From: JAJFJD01 sp965228695
Lineage (GTDB): Bacteria > Pseudomonadota > Alphaproteobacteria > UBA8366
Length of the DNA stretch: 64,000 nucleotides
Assembly (NCBI GenBank): GCA_965228695.1
Contig: CBDDIB010000001.1
Location: 62,001 to 126,000, forward strand
Reading direction: 5' to 3'
The position numbers were made by a program, and so were the translations under genes. Below the pieces are notes generated by a model. The model was not told the origin of the DNA. It was given only the letters and a program-made list of their open reading frames with translations, and did not search any database. The stretch's first letter is position 1. Every line of letters starts with the position of its first letter. Of the stretch, positions 42,336-50,823 are shown piece after piece.

Positions 42336-43354
42336 GCGGGTGCTCCTCGGAAAGTGGCGATCGCATCGGCCCACCGGTCCCGCACGGTGTCGAGCCTGGG
42401 GACCGGGGATTCAAGCAGTGCGCGGGCGAAGCCGCGTATGCAGGCGTGTTGCCTGGAGTCTTCGAGATATTCGACCGGCGATTTTCCGTCAACTCGGGCC
42501 AACAGCAACCCCGGCAGCAATTGCGCGACCCGCCGTTCGATCGCGGCGCAATCCTCCCAATCCACGGCCGGCAGGTAGGCATCGGACAGCGCGGTGAAAC
42601 AACACAGATACGCCATGGTGACATCGGGCCGATACAGGCATTTCAGCAGCAAGTGATTGAGGCAGAAGGCAATGTCGAAGGCAGGATCGCCGAACGTAGC
42701 GCACTCCGCATCCAGAAACACGGGCCCCTTGTCGCCGACCAAAATATTTTTCGGGCTGACGTCGCCATGAACCAGGGCCCGCCGCGAACCCGCCGTCACA
42801 GTGACCAACCGTTTCAAGGCGTCGGCCGTCTCCGGATGCCGGCGCGCGGTCGCCTCCAGATAGGGCTCCAAGCGGATGGCGTGAAAAATCGCCGCGCTGT
42901 CGAATTGGGCAGCGACCGCTGCGTCGTCCGCCGTCGCGGCATGGATCCGGCCGAGCGTGGCGCCAACAGATGCGGCGAAGTCGGGGTCGGCGCGGCCTTC
43001 CATCAGTTCCGATTTCCAAAGGGGGAACGCGGCCGGATCGAGGAATTCCATGGCGAACAGCCCATCATCGTCACTCCGGCCCAACAGGCGCGGGGCGGCC
43101 GCCGGGGCAATCGCCGCGACGGCTTCGAGCCAGGCGATCTCGTACCTATTGCGCTCGACCGGAACCTGCCAATCCGCATCGACCTTTAATTTCGCCAAAG
43201 CGCGCTTGATACAGATCGGGCCGTCCGCCATATCGACGCGCCAGATATCAGACGACACGCCGCCTGTAAGCGGCTCGGCGGTCGCGGGCGTATCGGCGGC
43301 AAGCAGGTCGAGACGGATCAGGGCGATTCTGAGATCCTGCGGCAGGTCACGCAT
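42332..43354 (-). CDS. APH-family phosphotransferase (small-molecule kinase)
   Basis: A 340-residue kinase-fold protein. VHGDVSPKNILV is the Brenner-type catalytic loop with its aspartate, and FLDAECATFGDPAFDIAF holds the metal-binding aspartate. The N-terminal GGVSSDIWRV is the nucleotide loop. Family members phosphorylate aminoglycosides, sugars, choline or homoserine. Operon position directly upstream of and overlapping the enolase-like gene suggests that it makes a phosphorylated substrate for it. The start is ATG 43354; an ATG at 43381 is an alternative. Confidence 0.82.
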   Translation of the reverse strand: MRDLPQDLRIALIRLDLLAADTPATAEPLTGGVSSDIWRVDMADGPICIKRALAKLKVDADWQVPVERNRYEIAWLEAVAAIAPAAAPRLLGRSDDDGLFAMEFLDPAAFPLWKSELMEGRADPDFAASVGATLGRIHAATADDAAVAAQFDSAAIFHAIRLEPYLEATARRHPETADALKRLVTVTAGSRRALVHGDVSPKNILVGDKGPVFLDAECATFGDPAFDIAFCLNHLLLKCLYRPDVTMAYLCCFTALSDAYLPAVDWEDCAAIERRVAQLLPGLLLARVDGKSPVEYLEDSRQHACIRGFARALLESPVPRLDTVRDRWADAIATFRGAPA

Positions 43355-43441
43355 TGTTCGAGGCTCGAAAAGGGCAATCACGCGAACAATACCGCGTTCG
43401 CGCCGCCCCCGCCACGATGCGGTCCGGGCCTGCCTAAACGG

Positions 43442-43996
43442 TCAGATATTCTGCTTTTGCAGATCCTTCTCGAGCTGGCGGATGCGGACCGGCGCATCCT
43501 CGAGATGGGGGTTAGCGTCCAGCGCCCGCCGCCAGGCGTTCAACGCCTGTTGTTTGTCGCCGAGCGCGTCGTAATTCATACCGAGGCCCGCCAATGCCCC
43601 GAAATGCCGCGGTTCGAGCCGCAAGACCTGCTGGATATCGCGGATCGAGGCCTTGAAATCGCCCATCACGTAATAGACGGTCGCGCGCTTATTCCACCCT
43701 TCGGCCAACTCGGGCGCACGCTTGATGACTGCACCAAAACGGTCCAGCGCCGTATTAAAATCCAGCTTGTCCAGAGCGTTGCGACCCTCGGCCATCAATT
43801 CGCCGGTTTCCGGGTCGTCCGGATGGTTCCAAATCTGCCATATCAGCGAGGTCAGGCGATTGCCCTCGGATGCATCCCGCGCGCCCTTCAACGCGTCGAA
43901 CAGCCGGTTCAGGGCCTGCGAATCGCCCGAATCGGCGGTTGCCGGCACAGCGGTCCAACACAAAAGTCCCAAAATGACGATCAATGCGCGAATCAT
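43442..43996 (-). CDS. Exported tetratricopeptide-repeat protein
   Basis: A 184-residue protein with a signal peptide (MIRALIVILGLLCWTAVPATA) and three to four TPR units from about residue 50, including ALDRFGAVIKRAPELAEGWNKRATVYY and GMNYDALGDKQQALNAWRRALDANP. It probably acts in periplasmic protein contacts. The start at 43996 is set by the signal peptide. It is divergent from the DUF2817 gene and about 87 bases upstream of the kinase gene in the same direction. Confidence 0.85.
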   Translation of the reverse strand: MIRALIVILGLLCWTAVPATADSGDSQALNRLFDALKGARDASEGNRLTSLIWQIWNHPDDPETGELMAEGRNALDKLDFNTALDRFGAVIKRAPELAEGWNKRATVYYVMGDFKASIRDIQQVLRLEPRHFGALAGLGMNYDALGDKQQALNAWRRALDANPHLEDAPVRIRQLEKDLQKQNI

Positions 43997-44108
43997 CCGC
44001 CAAGTATGCAGAAATCCGCCACTTTTTGGCAATCCACAATTTGGCGATTGCCGATAGCGAAACCGCGAGGCATGGTGACATGAGTCGTACCCAACCGATA
44101 GTGACCGA

Positions 44109-44999
44109 ATGTCCGTTTCGCGATATTTCGCATCAGACCGGCTGGAAGCACGGGCGCAATTCGTCGCCGCCTGCAACGCGTTGAATTTGGACTTCTCCTC
44201 CTACTACGCGCCGAGAGACGTCGACGACACCGGCGAGCCAATCATCGACGTCGCCCGCGTCGGCCCGCATAAGGCCCCGATCGTTCTGACGCTGACCAGT
44301 GGCTCCTGGGTCGACGAAGGCCTCTGCGCGTCGGGGATTCAGACCGCGTTGTTGCGCGAGGGATTGGGCCGCATCGGACGGAACGACATCGCGCTTGTCC
44401 TGGTTCATGCGGTCGCGCCGGCGGGCCTCTCGGGACTCGGCAATCGCGGCCCGGCGATATCGGATAATTCGATCCGGGAATGGAGCAACCACGCGCTTGC
44501 CGCCGCGGAAAACCGATTTGCATCCTATGTCCAGGAAACGCATACGCCGAAGCAGGCCGGCGGCGCCAGCATTCCTTGGCAGGCGCGGGTTCTCTGCCAA
44601 ATCGCGGAGACGTACTTTGCCAAGGCGCGGTCGGTCAGCCTGATCGACCTTCGTACCGGTCCCGGATTCTACGGCGAGGCGGATTTGATGGCATGCCGAA
44701 CTCACAGCGATCCCGCCATGCAGCGCGCGGCGCGGCTGTTCGGCACCACCGAAGATCCGTCTGCGCCGACGCCGCACGGCACGCCCGGCGACCTGGCGCA
44801 TGGCCTTATCACCGCGCTCGAGCGCAGCGATTTGACCGCCGCCGTTCTCGAACTCGGCACCTACTCGATGCGGTCCGTGTTGTCCGCCGGCAGCGGTGGG
44901 GTGTTTTACCCGGACACGACCGATTGGCGCGAACAGGCGTGGTCTTCCGCGCAGGGCGTCATCCAGCATGTCCTTTTTTCCTTGCCCAAGGGCCAGTAG
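44109..44999 (+). CDS. DUF2817-like protein, apparently degenerate metallopeptidase
   Basis: A 296-residue protein. RYFASDRLEARAQFVAAC and LIDLRTGPGFYGEADLM fit DUF2817, a family related to M14 carboxypeptidases. In typical members the metal-binding motif is HGxEG and the later motif is DLHTG; here these positions read SGSWVDEG and DLRTG, so at least two ligand positions appear changed. It may have lost peptidase activity. The ATG at 44109 begins the homology. It is divergent from the TPR gene. Confidence 0.75.
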   Translation: MSVSRYFASDRLEARAQFVAACNALNLDFSSYYAPRDVDDTGEPIIDVARVGPHKAPIVLTLTSGSWVDEGLCASGIQTALLREGLGRIGRNDIALVLVHAVAPAGLSGLGNRGPAISDNSIREWSNHALAAAENRFASYVQETHTPKQAGGASIPWQARVLCQIAETYFAKARSVSLIDLRTGPGFYGEADLMACRTHSDPAMQRAARLFGTTEDPSAPTPHGTPGDLAHGLITALERSDLTAAVLELGTYSMRSVLSAGSGGVFYPDTTDWREQAWSSAQGVIQHVLFSLPKGQ

Positions 45000-45008
45000 C
45001 GCGAATCG

Positions 45009-46235
45009 TCACGCCTTCATCTGCGTCGTGATCTTGATCTCGGAATGCAGCGTCCGATGAACCGGGCATTTGTCGGCGATCTCGATCAGTCTCGCGCGCT
45101 GTTCTTCGTCCAGCGGTCCGATCAACTCGATTTCGCGTTCAATCAGGTCGATCTTGCCCTCGCGGGTTTCGCAATCTTCGCAATCGGCCGCATGAATCTT
45201 GTCGTGCTTGAGCGTTACCGACGCCCGCTCCAACGGCCATTTCTTCCGGTTGGCGTACATCCGCATCGTCATAGACGTGCAGGCGCCAAGGCCCGCCAAC
45301 AGATATCCGTATGGTGTCGGCCCGGTATTCGTGCCGCCGACCGTCGGCGGTTCGTCCGCCAGCAACCGATGCGGTCCGTTCAAAACCTCCTGCTGGAACG
45401 CACCGTTGCCGGTCTCGCGCACGACGACGACACCATCCTCGGTCGCGGCCGAGTCCGCCGCCGCCTTGCCGGTTTCGCCGAGATACCGCGTCGCCCAGGC
45501 GGACAGAACATCGGCCACATAGATCGCGTCCTCGCGCCGGCTCAACAGATGATCGGCAGCATCCAGCGAGACAAAGCTCTTCGGATGTTTCGCGGCAAGG
45601 AAAATTGCGCTGGCGTTGCCGATGCCGACGGTATTGTCGACCGGCGAATGGAACACCAGCAGCGGCTTCTTCATCGCGGCAATGGCCTCCGAAAGCTTAT
45701 GGCTCTCGATGTCGTCGAGAAACTGTTTCTGAATTCGGAAAGTGCGGCCTGCGAGCTTCACCTCCGCCTCGCCTTGGGCCTCGATTTCGGGTCGGGCATC
45801 GGCAAACAGATGCTGGACATGCGCCGGATCGGCGGGCGCGGCAATCGTCGCCACCGCCTTGATCTCTGGAATGCGCCCCGCCGCCGCCAGCACCGCCGCG
45901 CCGCCGAGACTATGTCCGATGACAATGCAGGGCGCGCCGTGCTCATCGCGCAGATAGTCGGCCGCGCGGATAAGGTCATCCACGTTCGATGAAAAGTTGG
46001 TGTTGGCGAATTCGCCGTCGCTCGCGCCCAAGCCGGTAAAATCGAACCGCAGGACGGCGATCCCCTGCTCGGCAAGGCCGGCCGCGATCCGCGCCGCGGC
46101 AAAAATGTCTTTCGAACAGGTGAAGCAATGTGCGAACAGCGCGTAAGCCCGCGGCGCACTATCCGGCAGTTCGAGCCGGGCGGCGAGCGTGTGCCCCTGT
46201 GAACCGGCAAATTCGATCTTTTCCGACCGTGGCAT
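45009..46235 (-). CDS. Bifunctional alpha/beta hydrolase-OsmC family protein
   Basis: A 408-residue fusion. Residues 1-265 form an alpha/beta hydrolase with the nucleophile in IGHSLGGAA near residue 110 and a histidine in DAADHLL. Residues 275-408 form an OsmC-like peroxidase domain with cysteines in GLGACTSMTM and DKCPVHRTL. OsmC domains reduce organic hydroperoxides. The fused arrangement is known from other proteobacteria, and may pair lipid-peroxide hydrolysis with reduction. The start is taken as MPRSEKIEF (46235). It is convergent with the DUF2817 gene. Confidence 0.87.
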   Translation of the reverse strand: MPRSEKIEFAGSQGHTLAARLELPDSAPRAYALFAHCFTCSKDIFAAARIAAGLAEQGIAVLRFDFTGLGASDGEFANTNFSSNVDDLIRAADYLRDEHGAPCIVIGHSLGGAAVLAAAGRIPEIKAVATIAAPADPAHVQHLFADARPEIEAQGEAEVKLAGRTFRIQKQFLDDIESHKLSEAIAAMKKPLLVFHSPVDNTVGIGNASAIFLAAKHPKSFVSLDAADHLLSRREDAIYVADVLSAWATRYLGETGKAAADSAATEDGVVVVRETGNGAFQQEVLNGPHRLLADEPPTVGGTNTGPTPYGYLLAGLGACTSMTMRMYANRKKWPLERASVTLKHDKIHAADCEDCETREGKIDLIEREIELIGPLDEEQRARLIEIADKCPVHRTLHSEIKITTQMKA

Positions 46236-46420
46236 TATCGAAATCCTTCTACCAAAGATTAATTTTGAGCGACTTAGACCAGTCCCGCGCGAATTCCAAT
46301 AGACAGAGCCGCACATGCCGAAATCGTGAATTTCGCCGCTAATTTGGCGGACAGTCTACCGCCCCGTACACTCGGGTGCTAAAGGAATTGAAAAGCACAT
46401 TCTTCGGGAGCGGAAACGCC

Positions 46421-47407
46421 ATGTCAGACCTTCATCGCGACGCCATTATCATCGACGGCCTGGAAATCTGTAACTGGAGCCGCGCGGTGTTCGAGGACAT
46501 GCGCAAAGGCGGCCTCACCGCGATCAACGCGACCTGCTCGGTCTGGGAAGGCATTCGTGGGTCGCTGGACAATGTCGCGCAGTGGAAACAATGGTTCCGC
46601 GACAACGACGACATCATCCTGCAGGTCCACACGACCGAAGACATCCGCCGCGCCAAGGCCGAGAACAAGACAGGCATCTATCTCGGCTGGCAAAACACTT
46701 GGGGCATCGAGGACCGCATCGATTATTTGCGGATTTTCAAGGACCTCGGCGTCGGTGTGATGCAACTCACCTACAACACGCGCAATCTGGTCGGCACCGG
46801 CTGTTGGGAAAGCACGGACGCCGGGCTCTCGGATTTCGGCCGCGAGGTCGTCGACGAGATGAACGCGGTCGGCATCATGGTCGACCTGTCGCATGTCGGA
46901 CCGATGACGAGCCAGGACGCGATCGAGCATTCCAAGATGCCAGTGGCCTATACCCATTGCGCACCTGCCGGATTGCTCGACCATCCGCGCAACAAGACCG
47001 ACGAGCAGCTTCGCTTCATCGCCGACAAGGGCGGCTTCGTCGGGTTTGCGACCTACCCGCCCTTCATGGCGCAGGGCACGGACTCCACCGTCGAGGACTG
47101 CGTCGACACGTTCGAATATCTGATCAACCTCGTCGGCGAGGATACGGTCGGCATCGGCACCGATTTCACGCAGGATCAGGACGGCGCCTTCTTCGACTAT
47201 CTGTCACTGGACAAGAGCTACGCACGCCGCGTCGTCCCGAAACGGCCGGGTGACGGCACGGTGAAAATGCCGAAAGGGCTGCGGACCATCGGCGATTTCC
47301 CGAACCTCACCGCCGCGATGGAAAAACGCGGCTGGCCGGAAGCCCGGATCCGCAAGGTGATGGGCGAGAATTGGATGCGCATGCTGAAGGACGTGTGGGG
47401 CGCCTAA
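46421..47407 (+). CDS. M19 (membrane dipeptidase) family protein with changed metal ligands
   Basis: A 328-residue TIM-barrel protein of the renal-dipeptidase family. Later conserved elements are present: VDLSHVG, the THC...HPRNKTDEQLR stretch, and GIGTDF with the catalytic aspartate. The N-terminal HxD metal pair is absent (IIIDGLEICNW), and the bridging glutamate position reads LGWQ. No signal peptide is visible from the chosen start at MSDLHRD. It may use one metal or act on a different substrate. The aldolase gene follows after 93 bases. Confidence 0.8.
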   Translation: MSDLHRDAIIIDGLEICNWSRAVFEDMRKGGLTAINATCSVWEGIRGSLDNVAQWKQWFRDNDDIILQVHTTEDIRRAKAENKTGIYLGWQNTWGIEDRIDYLRIFKDLGVGVMQLTYNTRNLVGTGCWESTDAGLSDFGREVVDEMNAVGIMVDLSHVGPMTSQDAIEHSKMPVAYTHCAPAGLLDHPRNKTDEQLRFIADKGGFVGFATYPPFMAQGTDSTVEDCVDTFEYLINLVGEDTVGIGTDFTQDQDGAFFDYLSLDKSYARRVVPKRPGDGTVKMPKGLRTIGDFPNLTAAMEKRGWPEARIRKVMGENWMRMLKDVWGA

Positions 47408-47500
47408 ACCGCGCCGCCGATAGATAACGAATTTGAACCCGTTGGCCGGCGGGTCCTTCCCGGCCTCACGGATCGCAAACGCAAAACAGGAGTTTTCAGG

Positions 47501-48286
47501 ATGAGCATCACCCCGAACGTCGCCAAGCAGAAACTCCAGGCGGGCGAACTCGCGATCGGCTTCGGCTTGCGGTCGACCCGCACGACCGATATCGCCAAGA
47601 TCGCCAAAACCTGCGGGTTCGACTGGCTTTTCATCGATATGGAGCACGGCAGCTTCGACGTCGATATGGTCTGCCAGATCAGCGTCGCCGCGCTAGACAC
47701 CGAGATCACGCCGATTGTGCGCGTGCCGGGGCATCAGCATTTTCACGCCGCCCGCGTGCTGGACGGCGGCGCGATGGGCGTCGTGGTGCCGCATGTGGAT
47801 ACGGCGGAGCAGGCGAGCGCGGCGGTGGATCACGCCAAGTTCCCGCCGATCGGCCACCGGTCGATGACCGGCCTGTTGCCGCAACTCGGCTTCGAGAATC
47901 CCGGCAAGGCGGAACTGCCGAAGGTCATGAACGAGAACACGATGGTCACCGTCATGCTGGAAACGCCGGCGGCGATCGCCAATGCGGACGCGATTGCCGC
48001 CGTGGACGGCGTCGACGTGCTGCTGATCGGCAGCAACGATCTCAGCGCCGAAATGGGCATCCCCGGCGAATACAACGACGACAAGATCGTCGCCGCCTAT
48101 GACGCGACGATCTCGGCCGCCCGCAACAACGGCAAGTTCGCCGGCATGGGCGGCATCTACGACCACGACACGATGGAGCGTTACATCAAGATGGGCGCGC
48201 AATTCCTGCTGGGCGGTTCGGACACAAGCTTCATGATCGCCGCCGGCAAGCAGCGGACGTCGTTCCTGAACGGAATCGAGCGGTAA
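47501..48286 (+). CDS. HpcH/HpaI family class II aldolase
   Basis: A 261-residue pyruvate-type aldolase, related to 4-hydroxy-2-oxoheptanedioate aldolase. FIDMEHGSFD is the substrate-pocket motif with the catalytic histidine, and MLETPAAIAN and LIGSNDLSAEMG give the metal-binding glutamate and aspartate. It would cleave a 4-hydroxy-2-oxo acid, or condense pyruvate with an aldehyde. It follows the M19-like gene in the same direction, suggesting a joint pathway, but the substrate is unknown. Confidence 0.9.
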   Translation: MSITPNVAKQKLQAGELAIGFGLRSTRTTDIAKIAKTCGFDWLFIDMEHGSFDVDMVCQISVAALDTEITPIVRVPGHQHFHAARVLDGGAMGVVVPHVDTAEQASAAVDHAKFPPIGHRSMTGLLPQLGFENPGKAELPKVMNENTMVTVMLETPAAIANADAIAAVDGVDVLLIGSNDLSAEMGIPGEYNDDKIVAAYDATISAARNNGKFAGMGGIYDHDTMERYIKMGAQFLLGGSDTSFMIAAGKQRTSFLNGIER

Positions 48287-48298
48287 GGTCTGCGATCC

Positions 48299-49450
48299 TT
48301 AAAGCGCCGCCACGTCGCGGAGTATTTGCTCGGCGCGATGGTGCCATGTGTGGCCTGCTCGAACGGCATCGGCTGCCGCTGCGGCAACGCGCCGTCTTCC
48401 CTCGTCATCCTCGAGCGCCGTGCGCGCGACATCGTCGAAGGTATCGAAGTCATACCCGTAGTAGTGGCTGCCGGCTTCGAAGTAGTGGTCGAGACCATAC
48501 ATCGTTCCGTCCCAACGGCCCTTCCCAACCATGATGGCGCTACCCGTCGCCATGCAGTCAAGAACCCGGCACACCATGGTGCCACCGCCGTTGTGCAAAT
48601 TGACCTTCGTCCGGCGAAATATCGTTGCCATCTTTCTCGGGCGATTGACGTAACCACCGAAGTGATTGCGGAAATCCGGCCATTCATCCCAAGGGCCGGT
48701 GCCAAAAAACCCAACCTTGGTCGAAATGCCCAACGCCATCTTCAGGATGCGGGATCGTTCCGACATTCGCGGAAGATACTCATCGAATATGTTCTTCGTG
48801 GTGTCATCGATCATCGCCGCATTGGCATCCGGACACCGGCTTCGCACGAAGTCGACAAGTTCACCAAGGGTCTCAGTCGCCGTATGCGTCGAGTGGCTTA
48901 TCCCTTTTTCTTCGAACCTGTCGAACACATCCCCATAGGTGCCGCAATTTTCTCCTCGTACAATAATCGGCGTCGCGCGCAATTGTTCTGAAATAGGCGC
49001 AAAAATTTGACCGACGAAGGAGAAATCGAAAATCGGATGTTCGGTCGCAGCAGTGAATATGTCTGGATCGGTCGCCGCCATTAGGTGCGACACCGCACCG
49101 TCGAGTTTGGTGGGATAACCAGAAGCGCTGGGCGGCAACATGAAATATGCCAAATCGCTACCGCCGAAATCGACGTCAAGTCGCTCGCCCAAAGACTGAA
49201 TATCTTGCATCCAGCAGACATGAACAAACTCGTCGTCGATTTCCGGAATCTGGTTCCGCGATCTATTTATCTCGAAAACGAAATCTGGCCGGAAACCATC
49301 GAGCACATTTTCCAAGACCAGCGCATTTGGGTGTGGCCACGCCGCAAGAACATCGACGCCGAGCTGTTGGAAGCCAGCACGCAACCCCATTATTTGATTA
49401 ATGATGTTAGGGAAATCGAGGCCGAAAATAGCCACACGCTCGATCTTCAA
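48299..49450 (-). CDS. Glycosyltransferase-like protein
   Basis: A 383-residue protein with a GT-B like pattern: an N-terminal MKIERVAIFGLDFPN segment and a C-terminal domain with VNLHNGGGTMVCRVLDCMATGSAIMV resembling the CgeB-type donor site. The codon use is slightly less GC-rich than its neighbours, and the region 49451-49524 upstream is AT-rich. The acceptor is unknown. It lies downstream of glcF in the opposite orientation of the aldolase gene and does not clearly belong to either operon. Confidence 0.65.
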   Translation of the reverse strand: MKIERVAIFGLDFPNIINQIMGLRAGFQQLGVDVLAAWPHPNALVLENVLDGFRPDFVFEINRSRNQIPEIDDEFVHVCWMQDIQSLGERLDVDFGGSDLAYFMLPPSASGYPTKLDGAVSHLMAATDPDIFTAATEHPIFDFSFVGQIFAPISEQLRATPIIVRGENCGTYGDVFDRFEEKGISHSTHTATETLGELVDFVRSRCPDANAAMIDDTTKNIFDEYLPRMSERSRILKMALGISTKVGFFGTGPWDEWPDFRNHFGGYVNRPRKMATIFRRTKVNLHNGGGTMVCRVLDCMATGSAIMVGKGRWDGTMYGLDHYFEAGSHYYGYDFDTFDDVARTALEDDEGRRRVAAAAADAVRAGHTWHHRAEQILRDVAAL

Positions 49451-49524
49451 TCCACCCGAACCTTATTTTGCGATGCATTGATATCATTTCAATACAATCC
49501 ATGATTCGGCTTCGGCGCAAGCTA

Positions 49525-50814
49525 TTAATCGCTCAACGTCGACGGCGCCGGGCCGCCGGTCGCCCAGTCGAGCAGCTCCACCGTATGGACCACTGGAATG
49601 TCGGTGCCGCCCGCAAGCTGTGTCATGCAGCCGATGTTCCCCGTCGCGATGACCTGGGGCTGCGTGGCCGTCAGATTGCCGATCTTCCGGTTCCGCAGCC
49701 GGCCCGCGATCGCCGGCTGCAGGATATTGTAGGTTCCCGCCGAACCGCAACAGAGATGCGATTCCTTCGGCTCGACGACATCGAAACCCGCCTGCTTCAG
49801 CAACGCCTTCGGCGGCGCGGTGATTTTCTGGCCATGCTGCAGCGAGCAAGCCGCGTGATAGGCGACGGTCATGTCGCTCACGCGGACCGGCATGTCCATG
49901 CCGATCTCGGCCATGAACTCCGAAATGTCCCGCGTCATCGCCGAGATCGTTGCGGCGGAATCCTTGAAATCCGGGTCATTCCGCAACATGAAGCCGTAAT
50001 CCTTCACCGTCGTGCCACATCCGCTGGCGTTGATGATGATGGCGTCCAGCCCGTCGCCGTCGATTTCGGCCTGCCAGGCGGTGATATTCGCTTTCGTTTG
50101 GTCGCGAGAGTCGCCGTCGCGCCCCATGTGATGCACCAGCGCGCCGCAACACCCGGCGGTTCTCGGAATAACCACTTCACGCCCATGGCGCTGCAACAGG
50201 CGGATCGTCGCTTCGTTGATCGACGGCGACAGAACCCGTTGAGCGCAGCCCGCCAGCAGCGCAACCCGTCCCTTGCGCCGGCCGATCGCCGGAAAGACCT
50301 CCATCCTTTCCGTCGGTGACGGCGAGGGAAGCGCGGCCGGCATGAGCGACAGCATCGCGCCCAGGCGCCCAGGCATCACACGGCCGAACGGTCGCGCCGC
50401 CCATCCGGCGACCATCGCCAAGCGGAACCGCCGTGGAAACGGCAGGACGGCGGCTAGTATCGACCGGATCAGCCGGTCGAAGAACGGGCGGCGGTACGTC
50501 TTTTCGATGTGAACCCGCGCCTGATCGACGAGATGCTGATAATGAACGCCGGAGGGACAGGTCGTCATGCAGGATAGACAGGTTAGGCATCGGTCGACAT
50601 GCTTCACCACGTCGCCGGTCGCCGCCTCGCCCTTTTCCAGCATATCCTTGATCAGGTAGATGCGGCCGCGGGGGCTGTCCAACTCATCGCCCAGCAGAAC
50701 ATAGGTCGGACAGGTCGCGGTACAGAAACCGCAATGCACGCAGTTGCGAAGGATCGCGTTGGCCTCCGCCAGGTCGGGGTCGGCAAGCTGCGCTATGGAA
50801 AATTCGGTTCGCAT
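49525..50814 (-). CDS. glcF: Glycolate oxidase iron-sulfur subunit
   Basis: A 429-residue subunit with two ferredoxin-type clusters near the N-terminus: CVHCGFCTATCP (about 27-38) and CLTCLSCMTTCP (about 77-88). Two cysteine-rich CCG regions follow, GCCGAL and LCCGSAG. It passes electrons from the flavin subunits to quinone. It is the last gene of glcDEF, nine bases after glcE. With them it oxidises glycolate to glyoxylate. Confidence 0.95.
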   Translation of the reverse strand: MRTEFSIAQLADPDLAEANAILRNCVHCGFCTATCPTYVLLGDELDSPRGRIYLIKDMLEKGEAATGDVVKHVDRCLTCLSCMTTCPSGVHYQHLVDQARVHIEKTYRRPFFDRLIRSILAAVLPFPRRFRLAMVAGWAARPFGRVMPGRLGAMLSLMPAALPSPSPTERMEVFPAIGRRKGRVALLAGCAQRVLSPSINEATIRLLQRHGREVVIPRTAGCCGALVHHMGRDGDSRDQTKANITAWQAEIDGDGLDAIIINASGCGTTVKDYGFMLRNDPDFKDSAATISAMTRDISEFMAEIGMDMPVRVSDMTVAYHAACSLQHGQKITAPPKALLKQAGFDVVEPKESHLCCGSAGTYNILQPAIAGRLRNRKIGNLTATQPQVIATGNIGCMTQLAGGTDIPVVHTVELLDWATGGPAPSTLSD

Positions 50815-50823
50815 GCCGCCCCG

